Assembly: GCF_900104355.1 (NCBI RefSeq)
Contig: NZ_FNIY01000008.1
Location: forward strand, 119,943-183,942
DNA from: Phyllobacterium sp. OV277
GTDB lineage: Bacteria; Pseudomonadota; Alphaproteobacteria; Rhizobiales; Rhizobiaceae
Direction of reading: 5' to 3'
DNA: 64,000 nucleotides
Shown here piece after piece: positions 1 through 8,551 of this stretch (positions within the stretch are counted from its first letter, which is position 1; every line of letters begins with the position of its first letter). Position numbers and translations under genes: made by a program. Under the pieces are notes generated by a model. It was not told the DNA's origin. It saw only the letters and a program-made list of their open reading frames with translations, and did no database searches.

Positions 1-752
1 ATCGGCATTGTCTTCGGCTTGCCGAGCCTTCGTCTCAAGGGTTTCTATCTGGCGGTTTCGACATTGGCTGCACAGTTTTTCGTTCAATGGGCGCTGACCA
101 AATTCGGTTGGTTCTCTAACAATTCCGGTTCGGGGGTCATTGATGCGCCGCAGCTTTCCGTAGCAGGTGTGGCATTCACCGGTGCAGTTGGTCGCTATCT
201 TTTTTCTCTGACAGTTGTGACGCTTCTGACGTTCTTTGCTTACAGGCTGGTCTCATCGCAGACAGGGCGAAATTTCATCGCGGTGCGCGATAATGAAACG
301 GCTGCACGGATTATCGGCGTACCAGTGCTGAAAACGAAACTCGTGGCCTTTGCGATTTCGTCGTTCATTATTGGCATTGCAGGGGTGCTCTGGGCTTTCA
401 CGTATTTGAGAACGGTGGAGCCGGCGGGTTTCAATCTTGATCGATCATTCCAGATTCTCTTCATCATTATCATTGGTGGGCTCGCATCCATTCGTGGTGC
501 ATTTTTCGGGGCGGCCCTGCTCGTTGTCTCACCGCTGATCCTGTCTCGGCTCGGCTCCTTTCTGTTTGGAGACCTGTTCAATTCCGGTGTGCTGGAAATG
601 AGCCAGCGTATTGTTCTGGGCGTTCTGATCATCCTGTTTCTCATTCTGGAGCCGGACGGTTTAGTAGCGCTCTGGGACAGAATTCGAAAACGAACGATCG
701 CCCGCTTGAACAAGCGCTGGTGTATCCGGGAAGCCATTTGGCCCTGCAATGA
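1..752 (+). CDS. Liv-type ABC transporter permease (LivM-like), 5' end outside window, 3' end probably frameshifted
   Basis: Inner-membrane permease of a branched-chain-amino-acid-type (HAAT) ABC importer. The frame is open from the first base, so the N terminus lies upstream. Several hydrophobic segments are visible, along with the family-typical stretches RDNETAARIIGV, a GGLASIRGAFFGA-like segment and the usual closing EPDGLVALW. The uninterrupted frame does not stop where LivM proteins normally end: it continues to a TGA at 1060-1062, about 245 nt inside the following binding-protein gene, as an arginine- and cysteine-rich tail that looks non-coding. Adding one base at the AAAA run near 677-680 would give a short tail ending at TGA 750-752, which is the end given here. 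Binding protein and LivF follow, so this is the permease of that system. The substrate is unknown; the SfnB-like gene behind it suggests an organosulfur compound. Confidence 0.75.
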
Positions 753-817
753 AACCTTCGCCTGCAATCAATATTCGACCGGAATCTCACCGGTCAACAA
801 GAGGAGTGTATCCAGAA

Positions 818-2152
818 ATGCGCATATTCAACAAACTGAAACTAGCCGTGGTCGCGGCGACCCTTGTCCTGTCAGTCGCTGTTCCTGCAGCCCATGCGGA
901 CGAGCAGTATTTTCCACTGCAAAGTTACCGTGTTGGACCTTACGCCGCTGGCGGGACCGGCTTCTTCGGTGGTTTCATCGACTATCTCAATTTGATCAAT
1001 ACACGCGATGGCGGCGTCAATGGTGTCAAGCTTACGTGGTCAGAAGGCGAGACACAGTATGAGGTGGAGCGTGGTGTCGAGGTTTATGAGCGCCTGAAAA
1101 GCACCCCCGGTGTTGCCGCGTGGAACCCGCTGTCCGTCGGTATAGCTTACGCAATGATCGACCGGATTACTCAGGACAAAGTGCCCTTGATCACCATTAA
1201 TCATGGCCGTACCGATTCAACGGATGGACGCGTATTTCCTTATGTTTTTCCGCTGCTGCTCAATCCCTATAGCGAAACATCGGGTATCGTAAACTACATC
1301 GCTTCCAAGGAAGGCGGGCTGGAAAGCCTCAAGGGCAAGAAGATCGTTGTGCTCTACCATGGATCGCCTTACGGCAAGGAAACGATTCCGATCTACGAGC
1401 TTCTCGCCAAGAAGTATGGCTTTGAACTGCAGCAGATTGAAGTTCCACATCCGGGTAACGAACAGCAGGCGCAATGGCTGACAATCCGCCGGGCGAAGCC
1501 GGATTACGTCGTCCTGCGTGGCTGGGGTGTGATGAACCCGGTCGCTCTGAAAAGCGCAGCCAAGGTCGGTTTCCCTGTTGACCACATCGTTGGGAATGTC
1601 TGGTCCAATTCGGAAGAGGATGCCATCCCAGCTGGTGATGCGGCAAAGGGTTATACCGCCATCACCACGCAGGCGTCCGGTGCTGAATATCCCGTGGTCA
1701 AGGAAATCATCAAGACACTCTATGATAATGGCAAGGGCAATCTGGAAGACAAAAGCCGCATTGGTTCCGTCTATCATAATCTTGGTATCGTCAACGGCAT
1801 CCTCAACGTTGAGGCTATCCGCATCGCGCAGGAAAAATTCGGCAAACGGACGCTGACCGGTGATGAGGTCCGCTGGGGCTTCGAACATCTGCAACTCGAT
1901 ACTGCCCGCGTTGAAGCATTGGGAGCCAAGGGCTTGTTCCATTCAATCAACGTGACCTGGGACAACCATGAGGGCAATGGCTACGTCACCTTCCAGCAAT
2001 GGGATGGCAAGAAGTGGAACGTTGTCTCGGACTGGATTGCCCCGGATTGGGCGCTGCTCCGGCCGATTATCGAGAAGTCAGCCGAAGCCTATGCCAGGGA
2101 AAAAGGCATCAAGTTGCGCACATCTGAAGATGCGATAACCGCAACCAACTGA
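818..2152 (+). CDS. Periplasmic substrate-binding protein of the Liv-type ABC transporter
   Basis: Extracytoplasmic ligand-binding protein (type I periplasmic-binding fold, Peripla_BP_6-like), 444 residues. A classical Sec signal peptide covers residues 1-28: a KLK basic start, a hydrophobic core and an AHA cleavage site before DEQY. The start at 818 is preferred over the upstream ATG at 749 because AAGAGGAG lies about 12 nt before it and the signal peptide begins directly there. The mature protein has alternating alpha/beta segments, including KGKKIVVLYHGSPYGKE, typical of this fold. It lies 65 nt after the probable end of the permease gene and 78 nt before the LivF-like ATPase gene, so the three form one transport operon. 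The ligand cannot be read from sequence. Confidence 0.88.
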   Translation: MRIFNKLKLAVVAATLVLSVAVPAAHADEQYFPLQSYRVGPYAAGGTGFFGGFIDYLNLINTRDGGVNGVKLTWSEGETQYEVERGVEVYERLKSTPGVAAWNPLSVGIAYAMIDRITQDKVPLITINHGRTDSTDGRVFPYVFPLLLNPYSETSGIVNYIASKEGGLESLKGKKIVVLYHGSPYGKETIPIYELLAKKYGFELQQIEVPHPGNEQQAQWLTIRRAKPDYVVLRGWGVMNPVALKSAAKVGFPVDHIVGNVWSNSEEDAIPAGDAAKGYTAITTQASGAEYPVVKEIIKTLYDNGKGNLEDKSRIGSVYHNLGIVNGILNVEAIRIAQEKFGKRTLTGDEVRWGFEHLQLDTARVEALGAKGLFHSINVTWDNHEGNGYVTFQQWDGKKWNVVSDWIAPDWALLRPIIEKSAEAYAREKGIKLRTSEDAITATN

Positions 2153-2230
2153 AACCACAGTCCCGGACGATGGCATTCAACCACCGTCCGGGTCCGGCAA
2201 TCAGCGTTCTGCCCAAACGGAGGCGATCCC

Positions 2231-3025
2231 ATGGCTGACAAAGATCTGTTGCTTTTGGTGGATGGCGTGAGTGCTATTTATAACCATGCCATCACCGCAT
2301 TGCAGGGTGTGAGCCTCACTGTCGGGCAGGGCGAAATCGTTGCGTTGCTGGGAGCCAATGGTGCTGGCAAAACGACGACGCTCAAGGCAATATCAAATCT
2401 ACTCCTGGCAGAGCGGGGCCAGATTACCGCCGGTTCCATCCGCTTTGGCGGGAGGGACGTTACCACCAGAGCGCCTGCTGATCTCGTTCGATCAGGTTTG
2501 GTACAGGTACTGGAGGGGCGCCATTGTTTCCGCAATCTGACTGTAGAGGAAAATCTCATCACAGGCGGGATTGGCCGCAGCGCAGGCCGATCGGAAATTT
2601 CCAGCGATCTGGAAAATATCTATGTCCAGTTTCCACGCCTCAAAGAAAAACGGCGGACACTGGCCGGGCTGACTTCGGGCGGAGAGCAGCAAATGACCGC
2701 CATCGGCAGGGCATTGATGTCGCGGCCACGGCTGCTCGTGCTTGATGAGCCGTCGATGGGCCTTGCACCGCTTGTTGTCAGGGACATTTTCGAAAATCTG
2801 CGCAAGCTCAATCGCGATACCGGGCTTGCGATCCTCATCGCAGAGCAGAATTCCACGGTTGCTCTCAAATATGCGCATCGGGCCGTAATCCTTGAAAACG
2901 GGACTACCGTTTTGAGTGGTTCTGCTGAGGAGCTCCGCGACGGTAGCGATGTGACAAGCTTTTACCTCGGGCAAAAGACCGTGCCTTCCGCACCAAATCA
3001 TTCATTGACCGTAGTTGGAACCTGA
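2231..3025 (+). CDS. LivF-type ABC transporter ATP-binding protein
   Basis: Cytoplasmic ATPase of a HAAT-family importer, 264 residues. It shows Walker A GANGAGKTTT (near residue 42), the LivF-typical segment VLEGRHCFRNLTVEENL, the signature TSGGEQQ, Walker B LLVLDEPSMGL and a downstream EQN switch region. The start follows GGAGGCGATCCC, a good ribosome site. The last ~15 residues go beyond the usual LivF end. It is the last transporter gene of the operon that begins with the permease at the window edge and lies only 24 nt before the SfnB-like oxidase gene, so transport and oxidation are probably co-transcribed. Confidence 0.9.
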   Translation: MADKDLLLLVDGVSAIYNHAITALQGVSLTVGQGEIVALLGANGAGKTTTLKAISNLLLAERGQITAGSIRFGGRDVTTRAPADLVRSGLVQVLEGRHCFRNLTVEENLITGGIGRSAGRSEISSDLENIYVQFPRLKEKRRTLAGLTSGGEQQMTAIGRALMSRPRLLVLDEPSMGLAPLVVRDIFENLRKLNRDTGLAILIAEQNSTVALKYAHRAVILENGTTVLSGSAEELRDGSDVTSFYLGQKTVPSAPNHSLTVVGT

Positions 3026-3049
3026 ATCCCTTAATGAGGAGATACCACA

Positions 3050-4297
3050 ATGACCATTTCCAAAGTGAATATCGACAATGCATCTGAGGCGGTCCCGCCG
3101 TTCCCTCGACCGGCCGAACCTGCTCACGTCATCAGCAGCGATGCGGAGGCGATTGCCATTGCAAAGACCTTGGCGGAAACATTCGTGACGGGATCAGCAC
3201 AGCGGGACCGCGAACGGATATGGCCGATTGTCGAGCTTGACGCATTTTCCCAAAGCGGGCTCTGGTCGATTAATGTCCCCAAGAAATACGGTGGTCCTGA
3301 GGTTTCCTATGCAACACTGGCAAAGGTAATCGAAATTATCTCGGCTGCCGACTCCTCTATAGGCCAGATCGCGCAGAACCATCTTGGCGTTGTTGCTGCA
3401 ATTCGTACTGTGTCGGATGAAGAACAGCAAAAGCTCCTGTTCGCGGAAGTGCTCAAAGGGACGCGTTTCGGCAATGCCTTTTCGGAGTTTGGATCAAAAC
3501 GTGCGGCCGATTTCGAGACCCGTTTTACCGATCATGGGGACCATGTTCTCGTCAATGGCCAGAAGTTCTACTCCTCCGGCGCGTTGCTTGCTCATCTTGT
3601 GCCGATCGTGGCGCTCGATGATCTGGGACGCGCCTGGTACGCCATTGCCGAGCGCGGTGCGCCCGGTTTGAGTGTTGTTGATGACTGGACGAGTTTTGGC
3701 CAACGTACGACGCTTTCCGGGACAGTCATCCTCAACAATGTCAAAGTGCCTAAGACGCACCTTGTGCCGGGCTATAAAGGATATGAGACACCGACGCCGG
3801 ACGGTGCTGTTTTCCAGATCATTCAAGTAGCCGTTGATACAGGCATTGCGCAGGCGGCTATTGATGAAACGGTCAATTTCGTGCGCACGAAAAGCCGTGC
3901 CTGGGTCGACAGTGGTATTGAGAACGCATGGGACGATCCATACACGATTCAGGCAATCGGTGATCTTACCTTGCGCTTGCATGCGGCCCAGGCCCTTCTG
4001 GAGAAGGCGGGCTATGCCATAGATCGCGCCGTTGCCACTCCAAGCGCTGAGACTGTCGCGGAGGCTCAGATTGTCACGGCAGAAGCGAAAATTCTATCCA
4101 CGGAAATTGCCATTGCTGCCACCAACAAACTCTTCGAACTGGCGGGAACCCGCTCCACGCTTGCTGAACACAATCTGGACAGACACTGGCGCAATGCGCG
4201 TACTCACACATTGCACGATCCGGTTCGTTGGAAGTACGCGATTTTAGGCAAGTATTTCCTCAATGGCGAGAAACCGCCGCTCCACGCCTGGAGTTGA
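3050..4297 (+). CDS. SfnB/DszC-like acyl-CoA dehydrogenase-fold oxidase (paralogue 1)
   Basis: Flavin-dependent oxidase or monooxygenase of the acyl-CoA dehydrogenase fold, 415 residues. Members called SfnB or DszC act in sulfur acquisition by oxidising sulfones, thiophenes or related compounds with reduced flavin. Features are the N-terminal helical domain with QRDRER and LDAFSQSGLWSINVPKKYGG, the beta-domain segment VNGQKFYSSGA, and the C-terminal signature NLDRHWRNARTHTLHDP. That signature is shared almost exactly with the protein at 9958-11187. GAGGAG precedes the ATG. The gene sits 24 nt behind the Liv-type ATPase, which suggests it oxidises what that transporter imports. The substrate is an inference from the sulfur-type neighbourhood. 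Confidence 0.85.
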   Translation: MTISKVNIDNASEAVPPFPRPAEPAHVISSDAEAIAIAKTLAETFVTGSAQRDRERIWPIVELDAFSQSGLWSINVPKKYGGPEVSYATLAKVIEIISAADSSIGQIAQNHLGVVAAIRTVSDEEQQKLLFAEVLKGTRFGNAFSEFGSKRAADFETRFTDHGDHVLVNGQKFYSSGALLAHLVPIVALDDLGRAWYAIAERGAPGLSVVDDWTSFGQRTTLSGTVILNNVKVPKTHLVPGYKGYETPTPDGAVFQIIQVAVDTGIAQAAIDETVNFVRTKSRAWVDSGIENAWDDPYTIQAIGDLTLRLHAAQALLEKAGYAIDRAVATPSAETVAEAQIVTAEAKILSTEIAIAATNKLFELAGTRSTLAEHNLDRHWRNARTHTLHDPVRWKYAILGKYFLNGEKPPLHAWS

Positions 4298-4355
4298 TCG
4301 AAGTCAGGCCTAAACCTGCCTGATCATGCCGTGGGACCACTCCTGAGTTTCTTTG

Positions 4356-4389
4356 TGGCACACCAATGCCAACTGGTATTGGTGTGCCA
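4356..4389. terminator. Long hairpin between convergent genes (candidate bidirectional terminator)
   Basis: TGGCACACCAAT and ATTGGTGTGCCA form a perfect 12-bp stem that can extend inward by three pairs (one a G-T) to a four-base loop. It lies between the SfnB-like gene (plus) and the permease gene (minus). No U-run follows on either strand, so the terminator call rests on stem length and position. Confidence 0.5.
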
Positions 4390-4516
4390 TAGATCAAGAT
4401 ATTAGACCATGAAGTTGCTGCCACATAAGTTACCCTTAATTACTGTCGTCCAGTCGAGTGAACAGGCCAGTACCTGAATCGCCAGGTGTGCAAAAGGGAA
4501 GTCTGTGCTGATGAGA

Positions 4517-5575
4517 TCAATACGCGCTTCGACCAAGTCCGTAAGTCAGCGCTAAAGCTCCAACGAGCACCGCTCCTTTAACAAAATCCTGAGTGTAATA
4601 GGGGATGTTGAGCATGGTCAGTCCGTTCAGCAGCACCCCCACGAAAATCGCACCGACAACGGTACCAAAAACATTGGGACGGCGCAGACCGAGTACAGCG
4701 AAGCCGATCAGAGCTGCTGCGACCGAATCCATCAAAAGAGATCCACCAGATGATACATCACCACGCCCCACACGAGCGGCGATTATAATGCCACCAAGCG
4801 AGGCAAGCGTGCCCGAGATAATATAGGCGATAGTCTTGAGACGAGCCGTGGAGGCGCCGGCTAATCGTGTAGCCAGTTCGTTGCCACCCGTCGCGAAAAG
4901 TAGTCTTCCAACACGCGTGTTTTCCGTGAAAACGAAAAGCACGATTGCAGCGATGATCATGATGATGACCGGGATGGGGACAATGCCATAAAGACTGTAT
5001 CGTCCGATCAATAAGAAATGGGGATCGTAAGTGCCCGTTGATGTCATCCCATTTGGCAAGATCAGTCCGGACGAAATGGAACGCCCTGCTGTTGGAATGA
5101 GTTGCAAGCCGGTCAGCAGAAACATCATCGCCAAAGTTGCCAGGAGATCAGGGACACGCAGCTTCACGATGAGCAAAGCATTGGCGATGCCCACTGTAGC
5201 ACCGAAGGCCAGTACGATCGGCAACGTCGCATAGACACCGAATCCCCAGACGATCATAGAGTAGCTTGCCATCATGACACTTGATGCTGCAACAGCACCA
5301 ATGGATAGGTCAAAACCGCCGACAGCAAGCGTGATTGTGACACCCGCGCCGAGAATTGCGACTACCGATACCGCCTGCAGAATACTCATCAAATTGAGGA
5401 CATTGATAAAGGCGGGCTGTGCGATAGCAAATCCCACGATCAGGACCGTAAGCAGGATAAAGATTGCTCCCTTTTGGGTCGCGCGTGATAGCCTTCTTGC
5501 GAAGGACCCTTTCTGCGCACGTGCATCATCACTATCGGACGAAAGAAGGTCCGTTTTCTGGTTGAGACCCGTCAT
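4517..5575 (-). CDS. Sugar-type (CUT2, RbsC-like) ABC transporter permease
   Basis: Polytopic inner-membrane permease of the ribose/autoinducer-2 type (BPD_transp_2), 352 residues, with roughly nine to ten hydrophobic segments after a charged N-terminal tail of about 35 residues. The family motif GGFDLSIGAVAA and the C-terminal block FGTVVGAIFVGVLLNGL are present. Its ATG overlaps the TGA of the ATPase gene (ATGA at 5572-5575), so the two are translationally coupled. The divergent binding-protein gene at 7442 probably belongs to the same importer. Homology gives the transporter class only; between two oxidases of sulfur-type families, the cargo need not be a sugar. Confidence 0.88.
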   Translation of the reverse strand: MTGLNQKTDLLSSDSDDARAQKGSFARRLSRATQKGAIFILLTVLIVGFAIAQPAFINVLNLMSILQAVSVVAILGAGVTITLAVGGFDLSIGAVAASSVMMASYSMIVWGFGVYATLPIVLAFGATVGIANALLIVKLRVPDLLATLAMMFLLTGLQLIPTAGRSISSGLILPNGMTSTGTYDPHFLLIGRYSLYGIVPIPVIIMIIAAIVLFVFTENTRVGRLLFATGGNELATRLAGASTARLKTIAYIISGTLASLGGIIIAARVGRGDVSSGGSLLMDSVAAALIGFAVLGLRRPNVFGTVVGAIFVGVLLNGLTMLNIPYYTQDFVKGAVLVGALALTYGLGRSAY

Positions 5576-7050
5576 GACGTTAACTTCTCCAGAGTGCTAT
5601 AATCAGCATCAAGCGATGATTTCAGGCTGTGCCGTTCAATAAAAAGGACACGGTCGGCGACTTCAAAAGCTTCTTCGGGATCGGATGTTGCGATCAGGAT
5701 TGCCCGATCTGTTCTGCTGCGGATTGCTCTTATAATGTCGTTTCGTGCGCCGATATCCACGCCTTGAAAAGGCTCATCGAGTAACAGCAATTTGCCCTGT
5801 TCCGCCTCCCAGCGGGCTAATACGGCTTTTTGCTGGTTGCCTCCCGAAAGGGTGTAAATTGGTGCAAACGGTCCGGATGCCTTTATACCCAGACGGATGA
5901 TCGCACTTTCAGCTTCCCGTTGCTCGCGCTTGCCCAAAAGAAAACCGGAAGGGTACCATTTCGCCAGATGTGGCAAACTGATCGTGTGAGCGAGCGTACT
6001 GCCTGGCCAATCGGTAGGTATCAGCGATGAGCGATGGCGATCTTCACCAGCCATAGCAACACCAGAGGCAAGGGCGCTGCCTGGACTCGTCGGTGCGTAG
6101 CGTTCACCATTGAGCAACATCTGGCCGCGTGCAAGCGGATGGAGTCCAAAAATAGTTGATAGAAGCCTGCTCTTACCCGCCCCAAGAACTCCGGTAATAG
6201 CAACGACCTCTCCCTTGTGCACCAACAGGTCGAATGGTTCAGTCTCCGATAAAAGCTGGGCATTGAGCATTGTAAGAATGGGCGCGCCCCGTGCTTCGCG
6301 CTCATCAACTCGCGCTGCGGAAAGTTTGCGGCCAATCATCGTTTCGATAGCGCTGTTGAAAGCGATGGGTCGTTCGAAGATGCCCGCAATCCCGCCACTG
6401 CGCATGACTACGGCACGATCTGCCAACGCCTCCAAATCGGCAAGCCGGTGTGAAATATAAAGGATAGACAGGCCTTTGGCCTTGATCCGTAGAAGGATGT
6501 CGTAAAGCCGTTTTGCTTCCCTTCCTGAGAGACTAGAAGTTGGCTCATCAAGAATCAGAAGCGAGGCGTTATTGGAAAGTGCCCGGGCGATAGCCACAAG
6601 TTGGCGATCGGCAGTAGAAAGTTCGGCAAAGTCGCGATTGAGTGGCAGGTCGAACCCGACCGCGTCAAGAATAGCATGGGCACGGCGTCTTACCCCGGAT
6701 CTGCTCAGGAAGAAGGGATGGGAACGATTGGCATATTGATTAAGGAGCAGGATATCGGCAACTGTCAGCCCAGGGGCTCCGACACTATCCAATGATTGGT
6801 GAACGGTTGCGATACCTGCATGCACTGCTTCTGCTGGTGATTGCGGTGCAAACGCTACGCCCCTAAAGCGGATAGCCCCCTCATCAGCCGGAAACACGCC
6901 TGACAATATCTTGACAAGTGTGGATTTGCCGGCACCGTTTGCACCCATCAGGGTGACAATTTCACCTTCATGAATTTGAAGATCAACATCAATCAAAGCG
7001 CGCGTGGAACCGAAAGAACGCGAAAGTTTGTCAATCTCCAACAGTGGCAT
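5572..7050 (-). CDS. Sugar-type (RbsA/MglA-like) ABC transporter double ATPase
   Basis: Cytoplasmic ATP-binding subunit with two fused nucleotide-binding domains, 492 residues. The N-terminal half has Walker A GANGAGKST and Walker B LLILDEPTSS; its signature is degenerate (LSTADRQ). The C-terminal half has a modified Walker A (GVLGAGKSR), signature LSGGNQQK and LLLLDEPFQGVD. This asymmetry is normal for the family. The open frame extends to 7212, but MPLLEIDKLSRSFG at 7050 is where family members begin, and the upstream extension has no recognisable content. It precedes and overlaps the permease by 4 nt. Confidence 0.88.
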   Translation of the reverse strand: MPLLEIDKLSRSFGSTRALIDVDLQIHEGEIVTLMGANGAGKSTLVKILSGVFPADEGAIRFRGVAFAPQSPAEAVHAGIATVHQSLDSVGAPGLTVADILLLNQYANRSHPFFLSRSGVRRRAHAILDAVGFDLPLNRDFAELSTADRQLVAIARALSNNASLLILDEPTSSLSGREAKRLYDILLRIKAKGLSILYISHRLADLEALADRAVVMRSGGIAGIFERPIAFNSAIETMIGRKLSAARVDEREARGAPILTMLNAQLLSETEPFDLLVHKGEVVAITGVLGAGKSRLLSTIFGLHPLARGQMLLNGERYAPTSPGSALASGVAMAGEDRHRSSLIPTDWPGSTLAHTISLPHLAKWYPSGFLLGKREQREAESAIIRLGIKASGPFAPIYTLSGGNQQKAVLARWEAEQGKLLLLDEPFQGVDIGARNDIIRAIRSRTDRAILIATSDPEEAFEVADRVLFIERHSLKSSLDADYSTLEKLTS

Positions 7051-7441
7051 AGGCTTTAGTATCCATCTGACGACACGAAAGTCATTCTCCAAAACACTGC
7101 TGGAATGTGTCACATGCAAGGGCCGTCGGATAGCGCGGATCGAAGAACCAGATTTCAAATATTCGGATGACGATGCAAGATTATACCGGAGCGCTGCGTT
7201 CAAACAGCACACTCAGCCAAGAACCTATGAAAGCCACATCAGCACACCTTCATGTGCAATCGGCACGGGGCATTTCATTCCAATAATACTCCATCAAAGA
7301 ACAACGTTTTCCGACGGTGCCTCAAAATTGGAACTGCATGATTATACAGGAACACCACAGTCGATATCTTGGTGATGCGAGGAAACATGGGACAGCGTTT
7401 TCCGCCGCCCTGATCAATGTCTGTCTTGAAGGAACGGAATC
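7051..7441. promoter_or_regulatory. Divergent promoter region between transporter ATPase and binding-protein genes
   Basis: A 391-bp gap between divergently transcribed genes of probably one transporter. A TATAAT-like element reads on the minus strand at 7180-7185 but has no convincing -35 partner. I see no extended palindrome and no credible gene here, although several stop-free stretches exist. Confidence 0.4.
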
Positions 7442-8488
7442 ATGCAGCATCTGAATCGTCTTGGAATAGTGGCAGGTGCGATATCATTTGGCCTTCTGGG
7501 CAGTGCCGTAGCAGCAGGTATTGAAGGAGCGCCTTCGCCTTTTGACAAAGGTGGCGTGCAAATCGCATTAATCTCCTACATTTCGGCTGGCGATTTTTTT
7601 CAATCCTATCAGGCCGGTGCCCAGGCGCAGGCAAAACAACTCGGAATTGATCTTCGCGTGTTTCCCGGCAGACAGAACGCCGCAGAGCAACGGGAGCAAA
7701 TTCAACAAGCCATCAATCTTGGTGTGAAGGGAATTGTCATTGATCACGGTCTGCCAGAATCTATCGGTGACATTGTTCAACAGGCTATTGATGCCGGGAT
7801 CAAAGTGGTTGCTTTTGATGTAAATCTCAACAATCCCGAAATACCGCAGGTGGAGCAGAGTGATCACGAATTGGCACGTCTTGCGCTTGAACAGGCTGTC
7901 AAGGACAATGGCAGCAGCTTCCAGGCCGGATATGCCTACGTTGCTGGTTTTGCTCCGCTTGATCGACGCAATGAAACATGGGAGACGTTTAAATCAAAAA
8001 ATCCGGATGTTGTCGAAAAGGCCCGCTTTGGTATTGTGAGCGATACCACAGCAACGAGCACGTCCGATCAGGCCAAGGCAGCATTGGCTGCCAACCCCAA
8101 GATCACGGTCGTTTTCGCGCCTTACGATGAGTTCGCCCGCGGTGTGAAACTCGCTGCTCGTGATCTTGGTATCGCGGACAGAGTGAAGATTTACTCCGCC
8201 GACGTGTCGACGGCTGATATACAGGAAATTACAGAGGATGGCAGCCCCTGGGTCGCAACGGCCGCAACCAATCCGGCTGTTGTTGGAGCCGTCTCGATCC
8301 GCGCGATTGCTCTGAAGGTCGCCGGTTCCGTTGTCCCACGGCAGATTGTCGTCAAACCCGCACTCCTGACCCAAACAGCATTGCGTGAGGCAGGAGTCAA
8401 AACAATTGAGGATTTGGCTTCGAAGCTACCATCCTTCAGTACGAGCGATGCGGTGACGGCAGATTGGATTCCCGCCAAATTATATTAG
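7442..8488 (+). CDS. RbsB-like periplasmic binding protein of the CUT2 transporter
   Basis: Sugar-type periplasmic-binding protein (Peripla_BP_4), 348 residues, with a Sec signal peptide (MQHLNRLGIVAGA... ending AVAAG). The mature part shows the family pattern: QIALISYISAGDFFQSYQAGAQ at the start of domain 1, REQIQQAINLGVKGIVID, and IKVVAFDVN for the second strand set. GAAGGAACGGAATC before the ATG is a fair ribosome site. It is transcribed away from its likely permease and ATPase partners (4517-7050), a split arrangement also found for other CUT2 systems. The ligand is unknown. Confidence 0.87.
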   Translation: MQHLNRLGIVAGAISFGLLGSAVAAGIEGAPSPFDKGGVQIALISYISAGDFFQSYQAGAQAQAKQLGIDLRVFPGRQNAAEQREQIQQAINLGVKGIVIDHGLPESIGDIVQQAIDAGIKVVAFDVNLNNPEIPQVEQSDHELARLALEQAVKDNGSSFQAGYAYVAGFAPLDRRNETWETFKSKNPDVVEKARFGIVSDTTATSTSDQAKAALAANPKITVVFAPYDEFARGVKLAARDLGIADRVKIYSADVSTADIQEITEDGSPWVATAATNPAVVGAVSIRAIALKVAGSVVPRQIVVKPALLTQTALREAGVKTIEDLASKLPSFSTSDAVTADWIPAKLY

Positions 8489-8509
8489 GCGGCTCAGTTT
8501 GAGATGGCG

Positions 8510-8540
8510 ATTGGCCCCAAGTAAAACTCTTGGGGCCAAT
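8510..8540. terminator. Perfect 12-bp hairpin between convergent genes
   Basis: ATTGGCCCCAAG and CTTGGGGCCAAT pair perfectly around a seven-base loop, 22 nt after the binding-protein stop and just beyond the end of the convergent monooxygenase gene. No U-tract is present. A bidirectional transcription stop or mRNA 3'-end stabiliser is likely. Confidence 0.6.
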
Positions 8541-8551
8541 GTTCCGCTTGG

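Noticed and set aside
749..817. Alternative N-terminal extension of the Liv-type binding protein from ATG 749
   Set aside because: The signal peptide begins at 818 with its own ribosome site; the 23-residue extension would disrupt Sec recognition.
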